Part shown: piece by piece, positions 21,723-32,400 of the stretch
Layout: each line of letters starts with the position of its first letter
Numbering within the stretch: the stretch's first letter is position 1
DNA from: Ceratodon purpureus
Taxonomy: Eukaryota; Streptophyta; Bryopsida; Pseudoditrichales; Ditrichaceae
DNA: 64,000 nucleotides
Assembly: GCA_014871385.1 (NCBI GenBank)
Contig: CM026426.1
Span: 21,194,573-21,258,572, forward strand
Direction: 5' to 3'
Notes under the pieces: model-generated
Told to the model about the DNA's origin: nothing
Database searches by the model: none
Seen by the model: only the letters and a program-made list of their open reading frames with translations
Position numbers and translations under genes: made by a program

Positions 21723-21837
21723 CATCTGCCCACTTTGGACCAAACTCCGAGCCGACCCGATCATGTCAGCTTGCATATTCCGAGGACCTTTGTTCAAGAC
21801 GCGCCACCGAGGGGCGTGCGAGCAGCAATTCTCGCAT

Positions 21838-21935
21838 CTGCTGCCAGCGGGGGGCAGGGGGTTCACCTACAAAGGGCAGGCTTACACGGCCTATTCCAGA
21901 CCCCATTTTGCACGTAATGGTATTCCTCATACTAC
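21838..21935. repeat. Dispersed repeat shared with 50,338-50,442
   Basis: Both copies share CTGCCAGC, GGTTCACC, a GGC-rich middle and the exact block AGACCCCATTTTGCACG followed by a GGTATT. They may be the 5' part of the neighbouring SINE or a separate family. Confidence 0.6.
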
Positions 21936-23606
21936 CCATCATCGGGGGATCCCCCAATGGCAACTTCCTTATCGAAGAGCGCTACTAACCTCTCCCCCGA
22001 CGTCTGTAGGAATTCGTTCCAGCTCTCGCATCAATCTTCACAAACGTGAAGGAATCAGAGCTAAGGGACTGCAAGATACTTCTACTGTTTATTAAAGACG
22101 ACACGGCCGTTGACCGATGGGTGGAGATTGAGAAACAGTACATGGAGGGGAAGCTGCCAGATGTGCAAGGGAATGTGCAGACGAACTATGACCTCAAGCG
22201 TAAGCCTTTTGTCCTGAATGACTTAAAACCGTTATACGGCCTGCGCTCATTGGATATCCACTACCTTGCTGACCTTGTGGAGAGAAAAGAAATCTCTGTG
22301 AAGGGATCGAAGGCCACCAAAGGTGATAAAATGGCAAGATTTCAAACAGCAGGGATCAAGGAACGACTGGTCAGGCTGATGAAGAACGAGTTGATGAGCA
22401 CCTATTGTGGGTGGGAGCTTCCAAGCCGTAAGAGCTCATACGTAATGTATCAAGCACATGAATGGGACGAGTTTGCCGATAAGAAGTCCATCACTCGCGC
22501 GGAGCTGGAGAGCTGGCTCGATAAGGCGTATGCATCGGCTGCGGGGAAGAAGTGGTTGGACGAACAAAACAAGAACCTCAACAAGACGTCTGATCCTGCG
22601 GACGTGCCTGACTTTGTTAAGGTGATGTGGGACGCACTCAACATGGTACAACAGCAAGCAAGTGTGGCATCGCACATCCAGAGGGGGTTTGAAACGAAGT
22701 ACAAGTGCATGGTTACGGAGAGGATTAGGCCCGACATTTCTGGCCTTCTTGGAAGTGAAGAAGTGTATCATTGGAGAGGAAGGGAAAAAATACACATATT
22801 CATGTACTTCCTGTTTGATGCGATCGCTGACATGCTAGTGAAAGCTCACGTGTTGGCCGAAAATAGGCTGACTCGGATATTTGATCCTCTAGAAGGCGAG
22901 GAACGAAACAGTACGCAGGTCCTTGAACGCTCAGGAGCAGTTCTATTCATAGATGCGGCGGGATTCCATGCCACACTTACGCACATTGAAACGCGCACGA
23001 GGACAGCGAAGAGGAAGTTGTGGAATTGGCATGTGATCCACTACGTCCCTTCCCGCGAGGACGGATTTCCCGATCCGGAGGTGGGTTCTTCGTATGTTGT
23101 GTACATGACTTTCTGCTTCGCTTATTTGCTAATGCAGTTGACGAAGGAATGCTTCGGGGATTTTCATTGCGGAGAAGAGGGCATTTGACGCAGTGTACCT
23201 GGCGAAGGACATTACGGAAACCATCGAGCAATGGAAACGACCTGGTCGACCAACGATTAAGCTGGCCGCGCTTTCTACTCTCTTTCAGCAGCACATCAAA
23301 GATAACATGGTACTCGTAAATGTCAACGCCGGGCTCACTTCACCCTTCTTGGACTTGTAAGTACTCTGTCTGCACCCTTCGAATGCTGAAGTCATATTAT
23401 AAATTTCTCTTTAAGTGACTCGAACGCTTCCACTTTATTTCGCATTTGTGCGAATAGGCTCTTGTTCTTGAGGCTTATTATGCAGATGTCCTCCATTTAT
23501 AGTACTCGCGATATATGCATTTGTTCACTCACGTATATAGAATCTAAGTCAAAGGTCCTTTTTTGTTCAGAGCCTCAGTGTTTCCTGATATGTCTTCACG
23601 GATGCA

Positions 23607-23698
23607 AGATTTATTGGGGGATCCCTCGATGGACGGTTAACGTCTAGAATGACGGTATAGGGATTCTCAAATCATCGAGGGATCCCCCAATAAATCAT
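23607..23698. repeat. Two oppositely oriented palindrome copies in one intron
   Basis: TATTGGGGGATCCCTCGATG at about 23,611 and its near-complement CATCGAGGGATCCCCCAATA at about 23,672 bracket about 40 bp. Together they make a larger inverted repeat within the intron between 23,356 and 23,819. Confidence 0.75.
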
Positions 23699-25979
23699 GC
23701 ACTTCGCACCACATTTCCCGACACTTCTGAACCCTTACGCAATGAAATTGAACGTGACATTTGGTTAGAGTGTGCTGTTCGCATTTCATACATGTTCTTA
23801 TCGCCTGCATGTCTACAGGAAAACGAAGCCATAGTCCTCAAAGTTGTCTTCTCTGACGATGATAAAGAACACGCTCAGAAGACGTCGAAGCAGATATGGG
23901 ACATACTTTACAAGGATATAGTTGACCCAGATGCCTTGGTAACCAATGATGGTGGTGATGATGGTGATGATGGTGATGATGAGGCAGCCGGTGGAGAGAG
24001 TGATGATGAAGATGGTGTGGCTGATGATGAAGATGGCCGCGGACAAGCTCCGCCTGATGATTCCGAATCCAACTCTGAGGACGAGGAGACGGCTTGCACC
24101 TCGGTAGGTTTTGAACCGTAGGCAGGCCTACCCAATTTGGGATACCATGTTGTTTTCTAGAGTGGCAAAATCTAGCATGATCACTATCCTTATATAAGGG
24201 TTCTGTAAAAAAATGTACCATTATGTAAGTATCATAAATTGCATACCATAATGGAAAATGAAGTATTTTATTTTTTGAATCACGCTATTCATCTCCTAAC
24301 CAATTATTTCTTTCCCAAGGATTGTTTCAAGCTTCCTTAACTTAGCTATTCCATGTAACATCCCCCTCACGACTAAATTCCCTATTCTTGTGAGCAAGGC
24401 ACCTCTTTTTTGTTTGCTTAGCACTGCACCTCTGGTTAACTTCCAAGGCATTGTAGTATTCATGTACCATATACTCAAACCCAATTCCAACTCTACTGCA
24501 GCTTTTCTTACCGCTAATGGTATCCTCCGCTCATATTGCAGGGACTGCTGAACTCCGCGCGAGTTTACGGTGGAGCTGCGTCGAGGAATCACACCGTTGA
24601 CGATTCTCACGTGGGGGAGTCCTTGACGCCATGAAGCGATCTTGCCACCGTGTTAAGCAACACGAAGGACGTAGCTTGGTCGCTGCTAGATATGAGGACA
24701 TCACCGGTGGATCACCAGACTCAAACTATGGATCCTGAAGGTGGCGCAGGAGACGTGGGAGAGGGTGCTGAGGGGCTGGAGGACTTGGACTTTAATGTCT
24801 TGAACTTTGCTACGGTTTCGTGAAATATTTATTTCGCACCAGTAGCAGAGGAGGACGCCGGAGTTGTCAGGGATAGGGAGGGGACGAACAGGGATGCTGC
24901 GGACCCGGAAGGGATTTCTCCTCTTGAAGAGCAGGAGACTGAGGGAGGAGTAGCTGATATTCAGCATGCACCGAGCATCCCACCATTGGGAGATATCGTG
25001 ATGATAGAAGGCACTGCACCCGATCCAAGCCATCACCCCCGAGTAGCTGAGGAGTGCAGTCCTCAGAGTTTGCGGTCGCTCGCTCCTCCCGTGATCCCAT
25101 CCAGCCCCCCGCCTCCTCTCCCACGGAGTACATCTCCCGAGGAGACCCATCAGTCTCCAACCGTGGCTCTTGACATGAACGAAGATGTTGTTGACGACAC
25201 TCTGAAGGATTTAGACGCGTTCAGCCCGGAGAAGAAGAGATGCCACGCGGAAGCCCTGGTGTGCGACAATGTGAAGGCATGTGACGATGTCAAAGACAAA
25301 AACCTAAGGGAGGAGGAGAAAGACCCGGATTTATATGAAGGGCTCCCAGACAAGGCACTGACGGAGGTATCCACTGAGCGAGATCTAGTCGTGGTGGAGA
25401 AATCTAAGGACACAGATCGTGAATGTCGCTCACTTGTGCTGCAGAAGGGGTTAAAGCATTTGCAACAATCCCTTCCGCCGGACCTTCCATTGGGAACAAC
25501 ATCGGGCCCCCCGGCCACACGAGGCAAGGGTAAGACCGGGCCTAGCAAGGGAATGGGAGTCAAGGGGAAGGGAAAAGGCAGCGGCGCTGAGAGAGAGGCT
25601 AAGGGTAAAAGCACTCTAGCAGGAATTCGTGCTAGTCTGGACGAACATGTAAGGCAGTACATATCCCAGCGAGGGAATTACACCCCACCCTCTTGCAGCG
25701 CTAAGTATATTGAAGCAGTTAGATAGGCTCACGAGTTCGTTTACAAGGACTATAATGATACAATCCCATTTACTAATAACTTTGAAAAAAATCCTTTACC
25801 GGATGCCGACGTCAGCCGGTGGGCATTTCATCGGAGTCCAAGATCCAAATTCGGACGACAGTGCGAAAGGTATCTAGTCGGACTCTAATTGTAGGACTGA
25901 TATTTTTCATGTCCTCAGATTGGACATGTGTAGATCGTGTGGTGGCTCCCGCACATGCTTGAGGAATTTAGTGAACATC

Positions 25980-26118
25980 TGTATCGAGGGATCTCCCGAT
26001 GCTGAATTCTGATGAGACATATTTTCAGTGGACATCTATATCGAGGGATCTCCTGATGCGAATGTTCATCAGACCTCTTTATAGTGGACATCTGTATCGA
26101 GGGATCTCCCGATGCTGA
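25980..26118. repeat. Three tandem palindrome units in the intron before the FCP1-like exon
   Basis: Units of about 56 bp (ACATCTGTATCGAGGGATCTCCCGATG plus a GAATTCTGATGAGAC spacer) start near 25,976, 26,032 and 26,088. Confidence 0.8.
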
Positions 26119-26799
26119 ATTCTGATGAGACCTTTTTTTGTTGAATTTTCGAGGGCCCCCTCTCCCATCCTCCGTTCGAGCAAAGGTGATCGGAAAGGTA
26201 CCCGGTCAAAGGTATTCGGTTGTACTAGACTTAAACGGGGTTCTCGTTCACCGTAGGAATTTTGTCAAGGGAAAAAAGCGCCCTATAATGATCAGACTTG
26301 GCTGCCAGGAATTCCTAAACTGGCTTTCTAATCATGCAATGGTAGCCTTTTGGACCAGCATTGCGGCTAGGAATATACCTCAAACTCTTCATGTTGTTCT
26401 TCAGGGCACCTCCTTCAAGCTGCTAGATGTGCGGGTTCTTAGCCAGAACAATTGCATACATTCGTCGTACGTGGAGTCGTCAAAACCAGACAAGCCGTTC
26501 TTTCTAAAGGATCTCCGTGTCTTTGCTAAGTTGCTGGTATTGGAGTCCGTTGAGGAAGTCCTACTAGTGGATGATAGTCCACAGAAGAACCTTCTCAACG
26601 ACCCTCATAACGCTGTCCACCCCCCAACCTGGTCCGGGGATGGTGGTGATAGGTTTCTTACGATGACACTGAAACCGTGGCTAGAGGGTCTATTCAGCTC
26701 AGGGGAAGCGGTCCCAGAGTATGTGAAACGGGCCCCGCTTCTGTTTGGTCAGTTACCCATGGACCGGTCGTCGGACTTGGCACTGAAGATATTGAGAGG

Positions 26800-27012
26800 C
26801 GCTGTAGTTTAGTACAAATGACTCTGGATTTTGGAACACTCATTTTATTCACAATTCTTTATTGTCAATACATACATTCTCTCACATGACCATGTAATGA
26901 AGCGAAGATTGTAGTTTAGTGCAAATGACTTTGGATTATGGAACACTCATTTTATTCAGAGTTCTTCATTGTCAACACATACATTCTCTCACATGACCAT
27001 GTAATGAAGCTG
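26800..27012. repeat. Tandem duplication of about 106 bp in the 3' flank of the FCP1-like gene
   Basis: TGTAGTTTAGT(A/G)CAAATGACT through CTCACATGACCATGTAATGAAGC occurs twice in direct order (about 26,802-26,904 and 26,909-27,011) with few differences. The copy includes the stop codon of the gene. Confidence 0.85.
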
Positions 27013-27189
27013 TAGCTCTCTCATCTTTGATAGCAAAATGAAACTAACCAAGTTCCTTAAAATTTTCATTTGTCTTCCTGAATGCAATGGAGTTTTGGAA
27101 CTTTGAATTTGTTTTGTTTTAAAATCGCTTTGCTGTGGTAATACTCTTTCAAGACATGGTCTGACCACCTCTGTGTGCCATGGCGTTGG

Positions 27190-27268
27190 GAGGCACCATC
27201 GAGATATCCTCCGATGAACTATGTTAGCGAATTCGTCATTTACAAACATCGGAAGATCCCCCGATGTT
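27190..27268. repeat. Two diverged palindrome copies before the second FCP1-like segment
   Basis: CATCGAGATATCCTCCGATG (about 27,197) and CATCGGAAGATCCCCCGATG (about 27,248). Confidence 0.7.
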
Positions 27269-27316
27269 TAGTCTCAAATGTAGAAATGTCCTGATATTTT
27301 TATTTCAACTGTGCAG

Positions 27317-27919
27317 AAGGCGATAGTTCTCTCGGTTAATGGCGTCCTGTGCTTCGAGGGTTATAAAGGATTCAGCCCGCCGTTGCTGGACTTAGGAAAT
27401 GTCATTTGCCGTCCTGGAATTCGACCGTTCTTTCGAAAGCTTCTTGAAGATTTCCATGTCGGAATATGGTCATGTATGCCCCCATCCCGCTTGGACCTTG
27501 TCTTAGCGCATCTGCTTCCACTGGAGCTTAGATCGCAGTTAATTTTTGTGTATGGTCAGGACAAGTGTGTTCAACAGAAGCCTTATCCATTCTTCTAGAA
27601 GTTCCTGCAACGACTTCGTATGGATAAAAAAACTCGCAGGTTTTGCAAACTGGGTAAGGTTCTCATGGTAGATGATTGTGAATGGAAGAATGTAATGAAT
27701 GGAAATCATTCCTGCTATTTCCCAACTCCTTGGAAGGGTGAAATGCACCTGCCTAATCCGCGAAACGTCATACCAGACGTCGGCACAGCCTTACTTCCAT
27801 TCATTATGGATTTGGTTCATTATGACTCCGTTACTGAGTTCCTTCAGAAAACTCCCATGGATGGGGAATTATGTAGGAGATCACTTAGGCAATGGTACAC
27901 CAATAGAGTAGAACAGTAG
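27317..27919 (+). pseudogene. Second FCP1-like (HAD) segment, catalytically degenerate
   Basis: After a good acceptor (CAACTGTGCAG, ending 27,316) the frame reads KAIVLSVNGVLC. This is the FCP1 motif-I position with both catalytic aspartates replaced (Ser and Asn). It continues through a VCRPGIRPFF-like helix, IWSCMPP at the WTSA position and VLMVDDCEWKN at motif III. One in-frame TAG lies at 27,596-27,598; the frame then runs to TAG at 27,917. No upstream exon with a start is evident between 26,812 and 27,316, so this is probably a duplicated last exon of the preceding gene, either an alternative terminal exon or a pseudogene fragment. The adjacent 3'-flank duplication fits local duplication. 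Confidence 0.6.
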
Positions 27920-28138
27920 ACAATACATTCAGTGAGTTGCTTACAATCCCGTGTCCCTATGTACCACAATGTATTAGTGGTAATAATATGGCACTGTTCA
28001 TTCGAATGACTTTCATGACAATACCTCATATTTATGTAACCCGTTTTTGTAATGTAAATGACTATTTCACCATCGTCGGTCTATGTGTATTATTTGTAAT
28101 GTTATATTACTTAGTTTGTCCATACCATTTCACTCATG

Positions 28139-28395
28139 CAATTGTGAGATGGCTGTTGTTCTTCCGGAAGACACCTATAACAGGAAATCTCCTGATCCAT
28201 GGTTTTGCAAAACACACATTATTCATTACATTACTTTTTCCATACATTTGTTCTTCCGGAACGACACTATATCGGAAGATCTCCTGATCCATGGACTTGC
28301 AAATCATACAATGTTTATACATTACTTAGTCCACACATTTCCTCCGTCTTGGATCAACTCTATATCGGAAGATCTCCTGATCCAATCATTCAAAT
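28139..28395. repeat. Three units of about 95 bp ending in palindrome variants
   Basis: TGTTCTTCCGGAA, then ATATCGGAAGATCTCCTGATCCATGG and TTGCAAA..ACACA, repeat near 28,150, 28,245 and 28,340. The palindrome is the ATCGGAAGATCTCCTGAT variant. Confidence 0.75.
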
Positions 28396-28399
28396 AATA

Positions 28400-29180
28400 C
28401 ACTATTCATAACAGTGGGGCATGGTTTTACTAAGCCCCTTTCATTTTCCTTTGCTTTTTTTGGACGATCCATAGTCCATAATTCAATGAATAGTCTAGAA
28501 ATAGTTAAATATGGCCTAAAAGAAATAATTAAAAAAAAATGAACATTCCTTCAAGGAGAATATGAGAAGGTATTGAAGTGTGGCGTAATTGTGAAATCAA
28601 ATTGAAAGTAAAAGAATTTTAGTTGGTTTTCATTTACGGCTACTTCAAGTGATTTTAATTAAAAAGCAGTACGCACCAAAATAACAATTTAGATACCTCA
28701 ATCTTATTTTCTCAAAAAAAAAGAGAAATAAAAGATTGAAAGGATGAATGAACAAATTCAATTGAAATTGTTTTCTTTAAGTTATTAGACAAATTTAATT
28801 CTTAGATGAGACAATTCTTAGAGATATTTTTTCATGCATTCTAGTAGCGATATACTTATGAAATTGAAAATAAAGTGTAGTAAATATTTTGTTATTTTTG
28901 GACAACAAAACCATAGTGTATAATGTCATTGCGAAAACAAAGAATATTTTTTTAAACATTCGCATGTACGTTTAACCAAACAACAATTTCTAAGAGCATG
29001 TTTTTTAATTCTTAGGGATTTTTTGGAAAATGGTGAGGTTTTAAACTAGTGAGGTTTAGGATAGGAGAGAATTATGTGTGGGAGTATAGTAGCAAAATGT
29101 CAATTAATGTTGACATGCAGGCTGGAGGCTAGAAAAGTTAGAGGTGACGGCTTAGAAACGGTGGGAATTCATTACTCAGA
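28400..29180. other. AT-rich intergenic sequence, no gene recognised
   Basis: A/T-rich, with short homopolymer runs and no motif-bearing open frames. Confidence 0.5.
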
Positions 29181-29191
29181 TTGGTGACCGG

Positions 29192-29312
29192 CGGTCACCA
29201 GTTACCGCAGGGGGAGAGTGTACTGATGACCGGTGACCGGCGGTGTGAAGTGCTGGGTGACAAGTGGTCACCGGTCATCACTACACTCTCTAACTGCGGT
29301 AACTGGTGACCG
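29192..29312. repeat. Foldback (hairpin) repeat with arms of about 47 bp
   Basis: Arm 29,192-29,238 (CGGTCACCAGTTACCGCAG through TGATGACCGGTGACC) is nearly the exact reverse complement of 29,266-29,312, separated by a 27-base loop. Extra GGTGACCGGCGGT half-palindromes flank it on both sides to about 29,345. It looks like a foldback element or a terminus of a larger unit, and lies about 270 bp before the RING-B start. Confidence 0.8.
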
Positions 29313-29581
29313 ACGGTACGGAGTGCTGGGTGACCGGTGGTCGGGGGTGACCTTCGTCTCTCACCTTTGGAGCTGGGGTCGGGACTGATGTTCTTGTGGA
29401 GGGGGAAGAAGCTGCGAGCTCCGCCTGTGGAGGATGCTGGGTCGGGAATTGCAATGCTGAGAGGGTAGGTTGGTTGAGGGAGATTGTGAGGATCTTAGGG
29501 TTTAGGGTCTTAGGGTTTTGTGAGAAGAAGGGGTTTAGGGGGTGGCAGTGGGGTTTAGAAGAAGGGGTTTGTGGGGTAGTG

Positions 29582-31477
29582 ATGGAGCGCAGCGGGAGTG
29601 CACGCTCCGGAGATAGGGACAGTGCGCGGAGGGGGCGGAGTGTTGGAGCGCGAGAGAGGAGGGGTCGAGAGGCAGAACCCAATGAAGACGACGCTGGGAG
29701 GGAGGGTCCGCGGAAGAAGGCACGCGGGTCATCTGCGCAGGAGCCTGAGGCCAAGGAGATCCGGAAGAAGTCAGCTGCCAACCGAGGAGACAAACGAGGC
29801 TGGGACGAGGTGGAAGAAGGAGCTGCAACGCCGGCGCAGAAGAAGATGGGAAGAGCGACACGAGGTCCAGCACCAAGCCGCGAGTTGGAAGAAGGGGCTC
29901 CAACACCGGCATTGAAGAAGACAGGAGGAGCGACACGAGGTCGAGCATGAAGCCGCGACGAGGACGATGGAGAAGAGCAGGCAGTGTGGAAGTCCACCGC
30001 AAAGAAGAAGGGGAAGGGGAATGTACGCTCCGAGAAGGCCTTCAATTGCGTTGAGGACGTCGACGAAGAGATTGAGAGGCTGAAGAAGCCCCCGCGGGAG
30101 TTGAAGAAGGCGGATTTCGCAGGAGAGTATGGACTCTCCAACGAGGGAGACAATCCCCACCACTTCCGTCGAGGCACAGTTTCAGGTGACACGGTGCGCA
30201 GGTTATTTGGAAAGCCATACGGAGATGGAGGCCGCAGTGGATTTTATTGGCAGGGCTGCGAAGTTCAGGAGGTGGTGGACAAGGTGAAATACTTGCACCC
30301 GATTCTGTACCAGCATGAAGAGGAGGAGAATCCGAACCTGATTACAATCAGGTTTGCCGAAGAAATTGCTCTAGAGTACGAGGAAGGAGGGGGTCCAGTG
30401 AATTGGTGTGCATTTGGGGAGGAGACCAACAAGCGCCAGAGGAGTAGATACAAGCTGGATAAAGGAAAGCTAGAGGAGCTGCGCAAGAGTATCGCGGAGT
30501 CCACGGCTCAGGAGGGGAAGAAGAAGGTGGACGTGAGAGGGAAGGAATGGCGCGGCATCAAGGTGGAGCCCGGATCGGAAGGGAAGGTGGAGCAAGGGGA
30601 CTCGATGAGGGTGAGGGGTCGTGGGGCACCGGGTGAGTCAAGGGGAGGACTTGAATCCGCCATGGCCTCGGGAGTCTGCTTGCAGTAGGATGCGGCGGCG
30701 CGTGCTCCAAGTGGGAGGTTGGGGAAGGAGGCAGTGGAAGAGCGGCTGCAAGACGTGGAGGGGTTAATGTAGGCTATCTTCTTGGAGCAAAAGATTAAGC
30801 GGGAGCTGAAGAAGGAGGCAACAGAACGACTTGACCAAGCCATTTGGAAGAGCAAGTAGTCCGAATGGGGCATGGGACAACAGAGGAAACAGGAGGAGCA
30901 GAAGACGACGCTAATCCAAGCACTTGAAGAGGAAGAGGCTGATGTATACGAAGAGAAGATCAAGATGGAGGGAATTCAGGAGCAGCTGGATGAGGAGGAG
31001 AAGATGGTCGCGGCCGCAAAGAAGGAGCTTGAGGCTGCCGAGGCTGAGATCCAGGTGTTAACAAGAGAATTGGAGTCGAGTCAGCTTCAGTTTGATGCCC
31101 TTGTAGCCGAGAAGTTTCAGTTGAAGCAAGGGAGGAGTAGTCTAAACTTTACGCCAAGTCCAATGGCGTATGCGGCTAGGGAATCAATTTTGCCCGGGTT
31201 TGATTCTTCTGATGAGGCCTCGTTGATCAAGATTACAGCTTGTTGCTTATGTTCCTTCCCATTCCCGCAGAATGACATGGTTGTTACCTCTTGTAGACAT
31301 TTGTATCATCCGTTCTGTGCTTCAGTTGTCTTCATTTGAAGCTGTAAGTGCGTGGCCACAGGGTGTGGGGAGATGTGTCACCAAGATTGGCACCGAAGTT
31401 TTGGTTGGGGAGAGCAACCTGTGGATTTGGTGGTTAGGCCCGAATGCTTGGACTGGCCGAAGAAAGGAGGAGACTGA
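29582..31477 (+). pseudogene. RING coiled-coil gene (copy B) with five in-frame stops
   Basis: One continuous frame from ATG 29,582 (MERSGSARSGDRDSARRG) to TGA 31,475, interrupted only by stops at 29,948, 30,686, 30,770, 30,857 and 31,337; no frameshift was found. N-terminal residues are Arg/Lys/Glu-rich with two copies of a GAxTPAxKK..GxATRG motif. Next is a globular part with PHHFRRGTVSGDTVRRLF and PVNWCAFG, matching the VNW region of the other RING genes. A strong coiled coil follows (about 30,880-31,110), then the RING: CCLCSFPFPQNDMVVTSC, RHLYHPFC, then CKC...GCGEMCHQDWH. Upstream at about 29,485-29,515 are telo-box-like TTAGGGTTTAGGG repeats, common in plant promoters. It is probably a dead copy of a ubiquitin-ligase-like gene. 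Confidence 0.7.
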
Positions 31478-32400
31478 TGGAAGATAGAACAAACTAGGCT
31501 ATGGCAAAGGTGCCTTCGGATGATAAGTTTAAGAGCTCATAATTTTCAGACTCTTATTATGTGCTTTGCAATGAATAGTATTTGTTGTGCTCTGTAGGGA
31601 TTCGAGTGCTTATGTACTTCGAAGCTCACAGTGTAGTATGCCTTCGTTCCACTTCTGCTGAGTTCTAGAAGTTTGTTATAGTAAGGATAACCAGTTTAGT
31701 GTTGGCAGGTAAGGTTGTACACGGTATACTTGTTTAGGTTGCAGTCACTCATGTGATCGTGATCTTAGTTTCATTTAAGCTTGCACACTGTATAAGGAGT
31801 CCAATTTCACTAACGGCATGAGACTGAACGTGTATCTTAGTGTCGCAATCTAAATGCAATATGTATACAAGAAGTTGCTTTGATGAATTCCATAGATTAT
31901 TCTGTAATGCATAGTACTTGGTGATTTTTGTTAGGCGCTAGAAATGTCATGTTTGTATATTAGTGTCAAGTTCAGTAAATGCAACATGTGTACAAGAAGT
32001 TGCTTCGCAGAATGTGGAGGACTATTGTGTATTGCATAGTACTTGGTGACTTTGGTTAGGCTCTGGAAATGTCATATTTGTATAGTAGGCCTAATCTTCA
32101 GGTACATGCGGCTACTTAGAGCAAGTATCTTTTGTACTCCATGTGGTTGAAATGTACTTACGGTGCTGTACACAGACGACATTGTACTTGACGAAGCTAC
32201 AACAAGTATTTCTGGTCTTTATTTAACTTGGCACTAGAAGTCCTACGTGGTAAACATAGATTGAGTCCTAGTCCTACAATACTTTCAGAATTGCGGACCT
32301 GTACAAATGGTCCAGCAGTTCAAATCCAATACATAGTGATAGTACTGCTTCATTTGTGCGGGTCGACTGAAATTACATTATGTACTATTTGTATAGACTC
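31478..32400. other. Noncoding, GTAC-rich interval
   Basis: No gene seen. GTAC occurs about 13 times in roughly 900 bases (about 3-4 expected at even composition), mostly as TGTACA/AGTACT contexts. Partly duplicated stretches begin ACTTGGTGA(T/C)TTT near 31,917 and 32,042. Confidence 0.5.

Larger units (their letters stand above)
19155..26812 (+). pseudogene. Large multi-exon gene of unknown function with C-terminal FCP1-like domain
   Basis: Inferred exons: 19,155-19,207 (MAGSSSRGPGTARIWEDP), 20,142-21,455, 22,010 to about 23,091, about 23,137-23,356, 23,819-24,103, 24,542-25,868, and about 26,160/26,207-26,812. Splice sites are GT-AG, and phases agree at the first three joins and at 24,103/24,542. 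The middle exons contain a ParB-like GGQHTVQCYQNL segment (about 21,170), LFIDAAGF (about 22,945) and an acidic tail. The last exon is an FCP1/NLI-interacting-factor-like HAD domain: VVLDLNGVLV, FWTSIAARN, LLVDDSPQKNLLND. The second catalytic Asp is Asn, as in a plant FCP1-like clade, so phosphatase activity is doubtful. Breaks: a frame change near 20,440 and in-frame stops near 24,634, 24,820 and 25,724. It could be two adjacent genes. Introns carry many 20-bp palindromes. Confidence 0.6.
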
